DNA of 64,000 nucleotides, from contig JAJDUI010000027.1 in NCBI GenBank assembly GCA_022826745.1, positions 62,001 to 126,000 of the forward strand, written 5' to 3'. Positions 33,913 to 42,822 of the stretch are shown here, one piece after another. The translations under genes and the position numbers were made by a program. Below the pieces are notes generated by a model. That model was not told the DNA's origin, ran no database searches, and saw only the letters and a list, made by a program, of their open reading frames with translations. Origin of the DNA: Thermoanaerobaculia bacterium. Its GTDB lineage: Bacteria; Acidobacteriota; Thermoanaerobaculia; Multivoradales; Multivoraceae. Each line of letters opens with the position of its first letter. Within the stretch, counting starts at the first letter, position 1.

Positions 33913-33952
33913 GACCGCTCATGCTACAGCGACAGGCGCCCCTCAGGAGCCG

Positions 33953-36457
33953 TCAGCGCAGGAGGACTTCGGTCGCGCCGTCGCCGCCGGCGGAGGGGGG
34001 AGCGGGATCGAAGCCGGCGACCGCCGGGTGGCTGCGCAGGTGCTCGCGAACGGCCCGGCGAAGCCGGCCGCTGCCGTGGCCATGGACCACCCGAACCCGC
34101 TCCCGGCCGGCCGCCAGAGCCCGATCGAGGTAGGCGTCGAGGGAGTCGAGAGCCGGCTCGACCAACTGGCCGATCAGGAGCAGCTCCGCTTCCACCGAGG
34201 GCGCGGGAGATCTCTGGACCCGGACCCGGCCGGGCGCCGGCCGTTCTCCGCCCGCTACGGCCAGAAGATCGGCGCCGGGCGCCCGGAACCGCTTGCCGTG
34301 GACCAGCACCGTCGCCTGGTCGCCGCGCAGTTCCACGAGCTCACCCAGCCAGCCCAGCGAACGGTGGCGGACACGCTCGCCGGCAACCAGGGGACGCTGC
34401 TCCTCCGGCTGCGACGGTTCCTCCGGTGCCCGTTCCGGCGCCGGGTCGATCTCGCCGGGCGCCCGGGAGGCACGATCGGCCGCCGCCGCCAGGTCCCGGT
34501 CGAGTTCTCCGTGCAGGGATGCCGCCGCGCGGGCGAAGGCTCGCTTGCCCGGCCCCCGGGAGGTCGACGACAACCCGGCCAGGGCCTCATCCAGCCGCCG
34601 GCGGTTCGCCCGCCGCAGCGCGTCGACCTCCCGCCCGAGCGCCTTGCCGAGCCGTTCCCTGGCCGCCCGCAGGGACTCCTGCCGGGTCTCGAAACGCACG
34701 CGGGCCGTCTCCGTCTCGGCGGTCCGCCGGGCGAGCTCCGCCTCCCGCTCCAGCAGCCGCTCGCGGAGGCGTTCGTTGCGTTCCAGCACCCGCCGCAGCT
34801 TCTGGTGTTCGGAGCCCAGGAAGTGCTCGGCCCGCTCCAGCCAGGCCGGCGGCAGGCCGAGGCGGCGCGCCAGCGCCAGCGCCTGGCTGCCTCCGGGCGG
34901 GCCGACGACCAGCCGGTAGGTGGGCAGGCCGTTCCGCGGATCGAAACCCATCGCGGCGCAGGAGGCCGCCTGCGACTCGAGGGCGGCCGCGGCAAGCTGG
35001 GTGAGGTGGGTCGTCAGGATGCCGAGCGAACCCCGCTCGACCAGCCCCTCGAGCAGGGCGATTCCGAGCGCGGCGCCCTCCTCCGGGTTCGTCCCGGCGC
35101 CAACCTCGTCGAGCAGGACCAGAGTGCGTGGCCCGGCGCGGCGCCACACCTCGCGGAGGCGGAGCAACCGGGCGCTGAACGTCGACTGCTCGTCGAGGAC
35201 GCTCTGCTCGTCGCCCACCACCGCCACGACGTGGTCGAGGATCGGCAGGCGACTGTCCCGCCCGGCGGGAACCGGCAGGCCGGCCTGGTTCATCAGGCAC
35301 AGCAGCCCCACCGTCTTCAGGGCGACCGTCTTGCCGCCGGCGTTCGGACCGGTCAGCACCAGGGTTCGGTGATCGTCCAGCTTCAGGTCGAGCGGCACGA
35401 CGACGCCCCGGTTGCCGGCCGCGCCCAGCGCCAGCTCCCTGCGGTCGGCCAGCCGCGGATCGAGCAGCGGGTGACGGGCGCCGCGGAGTTCGAGCAGCGG
35501 CGCCCTGCCGGCCGGACCGTCGGATGCGACCGTGGCAAGCACGGCGTCGACGTCGACTGCGAAGCGGGCAGCCGCCTGCATCGCGTCGACGGCGGCCAGA
35601 AAGTCGATGCGCGCGACGATCGCCGGCGTGAGGACCTGCACCTGAGCCACCAGCTCGGCCAGGATGCGGCTGCGCTCGACTTCCCGGTCGGAGGCGATCC
35701 GCTCGAGCTCGTCGTTGCCTTCGACTACCTCCGACGGTTCGAAGTAGAAGCTCCTGCCCGAGGCGGAGCGGCCCCTGACGAGTCCGGCGAGACGGCCGCG
35801 GCTACCCGAGGGAAGGAGGACCGACAGCCGGCCACCCCGCATGGGCGTCGAATCGTCCGCCAGGGCGTTGCCGTGCTCCCGCACGTAGGCCTGAAGCGAG
35901 GCCTCGACCGAGGCCTGGGTGCGCCGGGCCTCCCGGACGAGCGTCCGCAGCCGCGGCGTCGCGTCGTCCCGCACCTCGCCGCGCCGGTTCAGCATGCGGC
36001 GCAGGCGGCTCGCCAACCCGGCGCAGCCTCCGCCGTGCTGGCCTGGAGGGACGGCTTCCGCGGCCTCGGCCTCCATCCGTCGCAGCGCCTCGACCTCGGC
36101 GGCGCATTGCGGCGTGGCGTCGGGACTCTCCAGCCGTCCCACCACCTCCTCGCTGGCCTCGATCGCCGCGGCCAGGTCGAGGAGCTCCGGGCCGCCCAAC
36201 CCGCGACCGTCCCCTTCGAGATGAGAGCAGAGGTCGAGAAGCCCATCGAGCGACGGCACCAGGACACCGTCCCGTTCGACCTCCCGAGCGATCTCCGCGT
36301 AGCGAACCCGGCGCCGCTCGATCTCGTCGCGGTCGGTTTCCGGCGCGATGGCGCGTACCGCCCGGCCCCCGATGTCGGTCGAAGCGAAACCCGCGAGGAC
36401 GGTGAGCAGCGACGGAAACTCGAGCGCCTCGGAGGTAGCGGCGCTACAGCAACTCAT
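33953..36457 (-). CDS. mutS2: MutS2 family ATPase/Smr nuclease
   Basis: An 834-residue MutS2. It lacks the mismatch-reading N domain of MutS, has helical lever/clamp segments, the ATPase Walker A TGPNAGGKTVALKT and Walker B LVLLDEVGAGTNPEEGAALG, a long coiled-coil insert (about 520-620), a KOW-like segment, and a C-terminal Smr nuclease domain with the VRVVHGHGSGRLRRAV motif. In bacteria MutS2 suppresses recombination or rescues collided ribosomes; which applies here is not visible. It is inserted between rpsU and dnaG on the same strand, 40 bases before the dnaG start. Confidence 0.95.
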   Translation of the reverse strand: MSCCSAATSEALEFPSLLTVLAGFASTDIGGRAVRAIAPETDRDEIERRRVRYAEIAREVERDGVLVPSLDGLLDLCSHLEGDGRGLGGPELLDLAAAIEASEEVVGRLESPDATPQCAAEVEALRRMEAEAAEAVPPGQHGGGCAGLASRLRRMLNRRGEVRDDATPRLRTLVREARRTQASVEASLQAYVREHGNALADDSTPMRGGRLSVLLPSGSRGRLAGLVRGRSASGRSFYFEPSEVVEGNDELERIASDREVERSRILAELVAQVQVLTPAIVARIDFLAAVDAMQAAARFAVDVDAVLATVASDGPAGRAPLLELRGARHPLLDPRLADRRELALGAAGNRGVVVPLDLKLDDHRTLVLTGPNAGGKTVALKTVGLLCLMNQAGLPVPAGRDSRLPILDHVVAVVGDEQSVLDEQSTFSARLLRLREVWRRAGPRTLVLLDEVGAGTNPEEGAALGIALLEGLVERGSLGILTTHLTQLAAAALESQAASCAAMGFDPRNGLPTYRLVVGPPGGSQALALARRLGLPPAWLERAEHFLGSEHQKLRRVLERNERLRERLLEREAELARRTAETETARVRFETRQESLRAARERLGKALGREVDALRRANRRRLDEALAGLSSTSRGPGKRAFARAAASLHGELDRDLAAAADRASRAPGEIDPAPERAPEEPSQPEEQRPLVAGERVRHRSLGWLGELVELRGDQATVLVHGKRFRAPGADLLAVAGGERPAPGRVRVQRSPAPSVEAELLLIGQLVEPALDSLDAYLDRALAAGRERVRVVHGHGSGRLRRAVREHLRSHPAVAGFDPAPPSAGGDGATEVLLR

Positions 36458-36489
36458 CTGTCAGCCCGGTAACGGATCACCAAGCTCGG

Positions 36490-36507
36490 CGCAGCGCATT
36501 CGCTGCG
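36490..36507 (-). terminator. Hairpin between rpsU and mutS2
   Basis: CGCAGCG-CATT-CGCTGCG is a perfect 7-bp stem with a four-base loop located ten bases after the rpsU stop. There is no T-run after it on the minus strand, so it may be an attenuator or an RNA-processing hairpin rather than a full terminator. Confidence 0.4.
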
Positions 36508-36516
36508 GGGACGCCC

Positions 36517-36726
36517 TTAGGCGAGACCGGCGCGGCGCTCCTCAGCCAGCCGCCGCAGCATCTTCTTGCGGGCCTGCATGACCTTGCGCTTCCGCTTGAC
36601 GGACGGCTTCTCGAAGTGCTGGCGCTTCTTGAGCTCCGTCAGGATGCCTTCCTTCTCGCACTTCCGCTTGAAGCGGCGAAGCGCATTCTCGAAGCTCTCG
36701 TCTTCGCGTACCTGCACAACCGGCAT
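36517..36726 (-). CDS. rpsU: 30S ribosomal protein S21
   Basis: A 69-residue basic protein of the bS21 family, a small-subunit component involved in initiation. It matches the family from [28 protein letters not shown] to the Arg/Lys-rich end. Start ATG 36726. It is the first gene of the minus-strand set rpsU-mutS2-dnaG-rpoD. A hairpin directly after its stop may separate its high expression from that of the downstream genes. Confidence 0.97.
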   Translation of the reverse strand: MPVVQVREDESFENALRRFKRKCEKEGILTELKKRQHFEKPSVKRKRKVMQARKKMLRRLAEERRAGLA

Positions 36727-36858
36727 GAAGTGATCTCGTTCCCTTTGTTGACCCGCGGGCTCCCGCCCCGATAGCCCTGTAGCCGCCGACGCACGTCAGC
36801 CCACGGGCGAACGCGGATTCTGCACGAGCCGGCCCGCCCCGTCAAGGGCCGGGCACGC

Positions 36859-37650
36859 CTACTCCTCCTCGGCCTGACCCTCCACGGCGTTGGCGTCGGT
36901 GCGGTAGACCTTCCCGTCGCCCTCGCGGAAGAACACCCCGGCGGCCGCGCCGGCACCATGCTCCTCGGGGTTCTTCGGGTAGAACCAGGCGAACACGTTC
37001 TCCTCATCGAACTCCCGGACGTTGCGATGGAACACCTTGCCGAGGAGGGCTTCGACCTCGGCCTCGGTCATCCCCCGCTCCACCTGCGCCAGCCGTTCGG
37101 CGGTGATGTAGCGCGCGTCCTGGTACTCGGCCAGCCGCGCCTGGAGATCGGCGTTGTCGGGGTCGACGCCGAGGGCCCGCTGCAGGATTTCGACCGCGCG
37201 GCGGTAGTCGCCGCCCTTGACCACGTACTCCTCGGCCAGGTACATGTCCTCGGCGCTCTTCATCGCGAAGGCGGCCCGCTGCTCTTCGGTCATCTCACCG
37301 CCGAGTTCCCATTCGGCCTCGTTGATGTAGTTGACCAGCTTGGTCGCAAAGGCCTCGCCGTCGTTTCCGATCTCGTTGTCGAGGGAATCGACTTGCGCGG
37401 TGAGGGCCTCGACGTCGTCGTCCTCGCCCGCCGCGAGGACCCGTGCGCGAAGCCCCGCCAGTTCGTCGCGCTTGGCGTTCAGCGCCGCCTGCTCTTCCTG
37501 CAACTCGGCCCACGCATCGGCGCGCGCGGCGGACACCCGTTCCTCCTCCGAGGGACCGCATGCGACCAGAGCGGCGAACAGGACGATGACCGAGGCGCAA
37601 GCGGCGAACACCGCCCGGCCCGGCCGCCCGATTGGAGTGGATCTCGACAT
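36859..37650 (-). CDS. Lipoprotein with coiled coil, TPR-like repeat and BamE-like C-terminal region
   Basis: A 263-residue predicted lipoprotein; the signal ends in FAALVAC (cysteine about residue 31). Next is a charged helical stretch likely to form a coiled coil (about 40-100), then a TPR-like segment (YVVKGGDYRRAVEILQRALGVDPDNADLQARL). Near the C terminus, VERGMTEAEVEALLGKVFHRNVREF...VFAWFYPK resembles the small BamE/SmpA-type fold that reads G-x-T-x-x-E-V-x-x-L-L-G. It probably sits on the periplasmic side of an envelope membrane. I do not recognise a named family for the whole protein. It stands alone between rpsU and a divergent tRNA gene. Confidence 0.7.
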   Translation of the reverse strand: MSRSTPIGRPGRAVFAACASVIVLFAALVACGPSEEERVSAARADAWAELQEEQAALNAKRDELAGLRARVLAAGEDDDVEALTAQVDSLDNEIGNDGEAFATKLVNYINEAEWELGGEMTEEQRAAFAMKSAEDMYLAEEYVVKGGDYRRAVEILQRALGVDPDNADLQARLAEYQDARYITAERLAQVERGMTEAEVEALLGKVFHRNVREFDEENVFAWFYPKNPEEHGAGAAAGVFFREGDGKVYRTDANAVEGQAEEE

Positions 37651-37772
37651 TCTGGCGCCTCCTTGGACCGCTTGTTGCGTGCTGCGGACTATACCCCAAG
37701 GCGGGCCGCGAAAGGGCGTACACGGAGGCTCGACGTAGGGCTATACTGCGGCACTGCGCTCGGGTGCCCTGA

Positions 37773-37845
37773 GGGTCCATAGCTCAGCGGTTAGAGCATC
37801 CGGCTCATAACCGGCAGGTCCCTGGTTCGAATCCAGGTGGACCCA
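37773..37845 (+). tRNA. tRNA with CAT anticodon (tRNA-Ile2 or elongator tRNA-Met)
   Basis: The acceptor GGGTCCA (37773-37779) pairs with TGGACCC (37838-37844), with discriminator A37845. The anticodon loop CTCATAA gives CAT. The CCGG anticodon stem and the GGTCC...CTGG pattern resemble tRNA-Ile2 (lysidine-modified) more than initiator or elongator Met, but sequence alone does not settle this. The following bases are CAC, so CCA is not encoded, unlike the other two tRNAs here. A TATACT hexamer at 37742-37747 may be its -10 element. Confidence 0.93.
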
Positions 37846-37903
37846 CACCGCGAACTGCGGAGCCTGCGATCGCTAACTCACTGGAACCTCTGACAATCGG
37901 CGC

Positions 37904-38644
37904 ATGGAACGAGTCCTCGACACGATCGTAGATCTGCAGCAGGCGAGCATGGAACTCGCCCACAGCCTCGCCCTCCTGGACGGGGTTCCCGAGTCGATGC
38001 AGGAGCTCCACGACCAGTACGAGCACCAACGGAGCGAGATCGAACGGCTCGAGCAGGAGTGCCAGCAGGCCGAACTCGAGCGCCGCGCCGCGGAAGCGGA
38101 AGCGGCGGCGGGGAAGGAGAGCATCGAGCGCTACCAGGAGCAGATCGCCCGCGTCACGACGCAGCGCGAGTACGGCGCCCTTCTGAGTGAGATCGACACG
38201 GTGCGCGCCGGCATGCGGGAAGCGGACGAGCAGGCTCTCCTGGCCATCGAGCGCCAGGACGAGGCGTCGGCGCAGCTCGACGAAATCCGCGGCGCGTTCG
38301 AGACGCTCGACCAGCAGTACCAAGAGCAGCTCGCCGTGTGGGAAGAGCAGAAGCCCGAGATGCGCAAGCGGGTCGAAACGCTCGAGGGGCAGATCGAGGT
38401 GTTCCGTGAACGCCTCCCGCCGGCCGCCCTCCTCCAGTACGAGCGCCTGTTCGACCGCCACGGCGGCGCGCCGCTGGCCGCCATCGGAGTCGTGGAGAGC
38501 ACCGGTGCTCCCATCCGGCACTGTTCGTTCTGCAACTACCGGATCAGGCCTCAGGTCGTCGTGCAGATTCAGACCCAGGGCGCGCTCGTACCCTGCGACT
38601 CCTGCCAGCGAATCCTGTACCTGGACGGCGGAGAGACCGGCTGA
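37904..38644 (+). CDS. C4 zinc-ribbon coiled-coil protein (DUF164/CdsZ-like)
   Basis: A 246-residue protein with a long N-terminal coiled coil (about residues 1-170, rich in Glu, Gln and Arg) and a C-terminal zinc ribbon with two CxxC knuckles: CSFC near residue 206 and CDSC near residue 230. This is the architecture of the zf-RING_7/DUF164 family (Chlamydia CT398/CdsZ, Helicobacter HP0958/FlgZ), which bind RNA or RNA polymerase sigma factor in some species. No function can be assigned here. It is followed directly by a YggS-type gene; the stop TGA overlaps the first possible in-frame start of that gene. Confidence 0.87.
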   Translation: MERVLDTIVDLQQASMELAHSLALLDGVPESMQELHDQYEHQRSEIERLEQECQQAELERRAAEAEAAAGKESIERYQEQIARVTTQREYGALLSEIDTVRAGMREADEQALLAIERQDEASAQLDEIRGAFETLDQQYQEQLAVWEEQKPEMRKRVETLEGQIEVFRERLPPAALLQYERLFDRHGGAPLAAIGVVESTGAPIRHCSFCNYRIRPQVVVQIQTQGALVPCDSCQRILYLDGGETG

Positions 38645-38688
38645 GCGAGGCGCCGGGGAAGACGGCGGCCGAACGCTACGCGGAGATA

Positions 38689-39366
38689 GTGGAGCGGCTG
38701 GCGGAGGCCTGCCGGCAGGCTGGCAGGGAGCCGGAAGAGGTCGCCCTGGTCGGCGCCTGCAAGCGGCAGCCGCTCGAGCGCATCGCCGCGGCGCTGGACG
38801 CCGGCCTCCGCATCCTCGGCGAGAACCAGGTCCAGGAGGGCGAGGCGCACCGCGCGGCGCTGGTCGACGCCGGCTACGGCGACCGGGTCGCCTGGCACCT
38901 GATCGGACCGCTGCAGTCGAACAAGGCGGCCCGCGCCTGCGACGCCTTCGACGTGTTCGAAGCGGTCGATCGGCCGAAGATCGCGGAGCGGCTCGACCGT
39001 GTGCTCGGCAGCCGGGGCCTCGGCGTCCGCGGCTGCCTGCTCGAAGTGAACATCGGCCGCGAACCCAGCAAGCACGGCTTCCTGCCCGAGGACACGGAAG
39101 CGATGCTGCGCATCGGCGAACTCGACCATCTGCGGGTGCGCGGCCTGATGGCGATTCCGCCGCAGCGCTCCGACGCGCGCGAGTCCCGCGCCGACTTCGC
39201 CGCTCTCCGGCGCCTGCGCGACCGCCTGGCCCGCGGCGGCCTGTTCGGCGACCGGGAGGGATGGCTGTCGATGGGCATGAGCGGCGACTTCGAGGCCGCG
39301 GTCCTCGAGGGCGCCAGCCACGTGCGGATCGGTTCCGCGCTGTTCGGAGAGCGGCCGCGGCGGTAA
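38689..39366 (+). CDS. YggS/PROSC family PLP homeostasis protein
   Basis: A 225-residue (from GTG 38689) pyridoxal-phosphate-binding protein of the YggS family that buffers PLP. The PLP lysine is in VALVGACKRQP, followed by LGENQVQEGEAH, WHLIGPLQSNKA, VNIGREPSKHGF, and LSMGMSGDFEAAV with its conserved phosphate contacts. The true start may lie earlier: the frame is open upstream and a CTG at 38641 overlaps the preceding stop (CTGA), which would add 16 residues that fit the family N terminus better. It is sandwiched between the zinc-ribbon gene and an acyl-CoA ligase on the same strand. Confidence 0.92.
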   Translation: MERLAEACRQAGREPEEVALVGACKRQPLERIAAALDAGLRILGENQVQEGEAHRAALVDAGYGDRVAWHLIGPLQSNKAARACDAFDVFEAVDRPKIAERLDRVLGSRGLGVRGCLLEVNIGREPSKHGFLPEDTEAMLRIGELDHLRVRGLMAIPPQRSDARESRADFAALRRLRDRLARGGLFGDREGWLSMGMSGDFEAAVLEGASHVRIGSALFGERPRR

Positions 39367-39395
39367 GCACCCGGCGGAGTGTTACCGTTCCGTCC

Positions 39396-41177
39396 TTGGA
39401 GACTCTTTCCGACCTGCTTGGGGTCGTAGCGGAGCGCTACGGCGAACGCGAGGCCCTGCTGTCCATCCGGCGCCATCGCCGGACGGACTCGCTTTCCGCG
39501 CGGGAGTTCCTCGACGCCGTCTGCCGGACCGCGAAGGCGCTCGAGTCGCACGGCGTAGCGAAGGGCGACCGTGTGGCGCTGTTCGCGACCAACCGGCCGG
39601 AGTGGCACATCGTCGACTTCGCCTGCCACCTGCTGGGCGCCGTCTCCGTACCGATCTATCCGACCCTGAACGCGCCCCAGGTCGCCTACATCCTGCTCGA
39701 CAGCGGCGCCGGCTGGATCTTCTACGACGACAAGGCGAAACGGGACCTGTTGTCAGGCATCGTTCCCGACGGCGGCGGCGAGGACGACCAGGACGGCGAT
39801 GAGCAGCGCGGCCTGCGCATGGTGGCGCTCGATGCCGAGGCCGCCGCCCCCGGCGGCACCCACCTCGAAGCCCTGATCGCCGGAGCGCCGCCTGCCACGG
39901 ACGCCGACCTCGCGACGTTCAGCGGACGGGTCGGCCGGGACGACACGGCGAGCATCATCTACACCTCCGGCACCACCGGCGACCCCAAGGGCGTCGTCCT
40001 GTCGCACCGGAACTTCGTCTCGAACATCCTGGCCTGCCAGGAGCTCTATCCGCTGGGGGAGGACGATCAGGCGCTCTCCTTCCTGCCGCTCTCCCACGTC
40101 TTCGAGCGCACGGTCGACTACCTCTTCTTCTACCGCGGAGTCTCGATCCACTACTCGCCGGCGATCGAGCGCGTCGCCGGCCTGATGCCGGACGTGCGGC
40201 CCACCGTCCTGTGTTCGGTGCCCAGGCTCTATGAGAGCGCCTACCTGCGCATCCAGAACCTGTTCGCGAGCCAGCCGCCGGCCCGCCGCCGGCTGATCGC
40301 CTGGGCGCTCAAGGTCGGCAAACGGCGGGCGGAGCGCGGCGGCGCGGCGCTCCAGGGCCTGATCGCCGACCGCCTCGTGTTCCGCAAGATCAAGCAGCGC
40401 TTCGGGGGCCGGCTGCGGTTCGCCATTTCAGGCGGCGCCGCGATCGCCAATGAAGTCGCCGAGTTCTTCGACGCGATCGGTATCCGCCTCTACCAGGGAT
40501 ACGGGCTGACCGAGACCGCGCCGGTTCTGGCCGTGGAGTACCCCGGCGCCTCCCGCCGCGGCTCGGTCGGCACGGCCGCGCCGGGAGTCTCGCTTCGCAT
40601 CGCGGACGACGGCGAGATCCTCGCCCGCACCGAGGGCCTGATGCAGGGCTACTGGAAGAAACCCGAGGCCACCGCCGAGGCGATCGACCCGGACGGCTGG
40701 TTCCACACCGGCGACATCGGCCGCCTCGACGACGACGGCTACCTCTACATCACGGACCGCAAGAAGGACCTCCTGGTGACGAGCGGCGGCAAGAACGTCG
40801 CGCCCCAGCCGATCGAACAGATGCTGATCACGCACCCCGCGATCGCCCAGGTGGTCGTGGTCGGCGACGGCTACCCGTACCTCAACGCCCTGATCGTGCC
40901 CAACTACGCGGAGCCGCCGGAGCCGTTCACCAGCATGGACCCCTCGGAACTCCGCCAGGACCCGCGCCTCCAGGAGCTCGTCCAGGGCGTGCTCGATCGC
41001 GCCAACGAGCGGCTGCCGACCCACGAGCGCGTGCGCCGCTTCCGGCTGCTCGAGCGGGAACTGACGCTGGAGGAGGGCGAGATCACGCCCACGCTGAAGG
41101 TGCGCAGGAAGATCGTCAACGAGCGCTACCGAGACGTGATCGCCTCGATGTACCTCAAGAGCCAGCGCGTCAGTTGA
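39396..41177 (+). CDS. Long-chain fatty acyl-CoA ligase (AMP-forming)
   Basis: A 593-residue ANL-superfamily enzyme that activates long-chain fatty acids. The phosphate loop is YTSGTTGDPKGVVLSHRN, then LPLSHVFERTVDYLFFY, YQGYGLTETAPVLAV and WFHTGDIGRLDDDGYLYITDRKKDLLVTSGGKNVAPQPIE, and near the C terminus TPTLKVRRKIV with the catalytic lysine. These are FadD/FAA1-type motifs. Start TTG 39396 is the most plausible because the protein-like sequence (ETLSDLLGVVAERYGEREALLS) begins there; the long open frame upstream reads through yggS out of frame. The end overlaps the convergent DUF3467 gene by eight bases. Confidence 0.92.
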   Translation: METLSDLLGVVAERYGEREALLSIRRHRRTDSLSAREFLDAVCRTAKALESHGVAKGDRVALFATNRPEWHIVDFACHLLGAVSVPIYPTLNAPQVAYILLDSGAGWIFYDDKAKRDLLSGIVPDGGGEDDQDGDEQRGLRMVALDAEAAAPGGTHLEALIAGAPPATDADLATFSGRVGRDDTASIIYTSGTTGDPKGVVLSHRNFVSNILACQELYPLGEDDQALSFLPLSHVFERTVDYLFFYRGVSIHYSPAIERVAGLMPDVRPTVLCSVPRLYESAYLRIQNLFASQPPARRRLIAWALKVGKRRAERGGAALQGLIADRLVFRKIKQRFGGRLRFAISGGAAIANEVAEFFDAIGIRLYQGYGLTETAPVLAVEYPGASRRGSVGTAAPGVSLRIADDGEILARTEGLMQGYWKKPEATAEAIDPDGWFHTGDIGRLDDDGYLYITDRKKDLLVTSGGKNVAPQPIEQMLITHPAIAQVVVVGDGYPYLNALIVPNYAEPPEPFTSMDPSELRQDPRLQELVQGVLDRANERLPTHERVRRFRLLERELTLEEGEITPTLKVRRKIVNERYRDVIASMYLKSQRVS

Positions 41178-41484
41178 CGCGACCGGACGGCTCCGTCGGG
41201 TCGGGCGCCTCCTCGATCACCCCGTGGACCTCCTCGTAGCGCCGCAGGTTCGTGCCCAGGGCCCGGATGATCCGCTTGAGATGCCCGGGGCTCGTCACGA
41301 TCCTGGCGCTGACGATGCCCTGAGGCGGAACCACGTTGATGAAGTCGAGGATGAACTCCTCGCGGGTGTGGGTGATGCGCAGCAGGTTGGAGTAGGCCCC
41401 CTTGAGCTCGGCGTCGCCGATCTTGACGTTGATCGACGAGGACGCATCCTGGTCGGCCGATCCTTCCTTGGGTTGGTCGCTCAT
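41170..41484 (-). CDS. DUF3467 family protein
   Basis: A 104-residue protein of the DUF3467 family, recognised from GAYSNLLRITHTREEFILDFINVVPPQGIVSARIVTSPGHLKRIIRALGTNL. These are short proteins of unknown function that look like single all-beta/alpha domains without signals. ATG 41484 overlaps the wzt stop (ATGA), so the two are translationally coupled, making it the last gene of the cell-shape/polysaccharide array. The overlap and the absence of other partners suggest a function connected with export or its regulation, but this is inference. Confidence 0.88.
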   Translation of the reverse strand: MSDQPKEGSADQDASSSINVKIGDAELKGAYSNLLRITHTREEFILDFINVVPPQGIVSARIVTSPGHLKRIIRALGTNLRRYEEVHGVIEEAPDPTEPSGRVN

Positions 41485-42821
41485 TCGATCCTCCGTTGAT
41501 AGCCGGCCTGCTCGCCGGGCGAGAGCCAGTCGATGTCGGTCCGCGCGCCCAGCGTCTCCACCTGCCACTCGTGGTCGGGCAGGTAGAGGCCGATGCTCCT
41601 GAGCGACGTGCTCTCCGTCACCGTGAACCGCAGCGCCCGGCGGCGGTAATCGTACGCCCTGCCGTCGCGGGCGTGAACCGCGACATCGACGGTGTACTCG
41701 CCCGGCGCCAGCCGCAGTTCCGGACAGACGAGCCGCACTCGCACGGGCCCGGCGAGAGAGCGCGGTTCGTAGCCGGCCAGATCGGTGTTCGTGCCCCAGC
41801 AGTCGACGCCCCGCGGCGTCTTGACGCCGACGCCGAAGACGAAGTCGGACAGTTCCTCTCTTGGTTCGACGTCGAGTTCGAAGGCCACCGCTTCCCCGCA
41901 GTGGACGTGGTAGCGCTCCTGCCGCTCGTCGCCGGCCAGCAGGCGCGCCGCCAGGATCTCGGCCTGGCCCGAACCCCAGCGCGCGACCTCTTCGGCAGCG
42001 TCCGCGGGCGCGGCCGTGGCGTGCTCCCCTTCAGCCGACTGGCGGCGCCGGTCGTGGGCCTCGCCCTCGCGCGCCGCCACCGACTCCAGGTAGGCGTCGA
42101 TGACCCGTCGCGTCGACCCCAGGCCCCGGACCCGCCCGCCGTCCAGCCACATCGCCCGGTCGCAGATCTCGTCGATCAGCGTCATCGTGTGGCTGACCAC
42201 GAGCAGGGTGCCGCCCCCGGCCAGGTGCTCCTCGATCCGCGCCAGGCAGCGGTGAACGAACTCCTCGTCGCCGACGGCGAGGACCTCGTCGACCAGGAGC
42301 ACTTCCGGGTCGGTGTGAATGGCGACCGAGAAGCCGAGCCGCACGTACATGCCGGAGGAGTAGTACTTGATCGGCTCCTCGATGAAGTCGCCGAGACCCG
42401 CGAACTCCACGATGTCGTCGTAGCGCTGCTCGATCCGCCGCCGGCTCAGCCCGAGCAGCGCCCCGTTGATGAAGATGTTCTCCCGGCCGGAGATCTCGGG
42501 ATGAAAGCCCGCGCCGAGCTCGATCAGGGCCGCGACCCGTCCGTTCACCGAGAGTTCGCCGGAAGTCGGCGGCAGCAAACCGGCCACGAGCTTGATCAGC
42601 GTCGACTTGCCCGAACCGTTGCCTCCGATGATCCCCACCGCCTCCCCGGCCGCGACCTCGAAGCTGACGTCGGTCAGGGCCTCGACGACTTCACCCGAGG
42701 CCAGGCCCCCGGTCAGGCTGCCTTCGAGCAGCGCGCTCTTCAGCGTCCGCAGCCGGTATCCGCCGGCGGCGCGCCGGTACCGCTTGCACAGGCCGCTCGC
42801 CGCAACCGCCGGCGGGCTCAA
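41481..42821 (-). CDS. wzt: Polysaccharide ABC exporter ATPase with Wzt-type C-terminal domain
   Basis: A 446-residue ATPase of a Wzm/Wzt-type surface-polysaccharide exporter. Walker A is GGNGSGKST (about residues 65-75), the signature block is YSSGMYVRLGFSVAIHTDP and Walker B is VLLVDEVLAVGDEEF. After a linker containing a charged helix (about 250-290) is a C-terminal domain with the Wzt_C pattern (AVAFELDVEP...FVFGVGVKTPRGVDCWGTNTDL), which in O-antigen exporters binds the finished chain end. It starts at TTG 42821 one base after the wzm stop, and its stop overlaps the DUF3467 start. Confidence 0.93.
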   Translation of the reverse strand: MSPPAVAASGLCKRYRRAAGGYRLRTLKSALLEGSLTGGLASGEVVEALTDVSFEVAAGEAVGIIGGNGSGKSTLIKLVAGLLPPTSGELSVNGRVAALIELGAGFHPEISGRENIFINGALLGLSRRRIEQRYDDIVEFAGLGDFIEEPIKYYSSGMYVRLGFSVAIHTDPEVLLVDEVLAVGDEEFVHRCLARIEEHLAGGGTLLVVSHTMTLIDEICDRAMWLDGGRVRGLGSTRRVIDAYLESVAAREGEAHDRRRQSAEGEHATAAPADAAEEVARWGSGQAEILAARLLAGDERQERYHVHCGEAVAFELDVEPREELSDFVFGVGVKTPRGVDCWGTNTDLAGYEPRSLAGPVRVRLVCPELRLAPGEYTVDVAVHARDGRAYDYRRRALRFTVTESTSLRSIGLYLPDHEWQVETLGARTDIDWLSPGEQAGYQRRIE

Positions 42822-42822
42822 C

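Noticed and set aside
38187..41177. 996-codon start for the acyl-CoA ligase
   Set aside because: The first 400 codons read through the zinc-ribbon and yggS genes out of frame; the family-like protein begins at TTG 39396.
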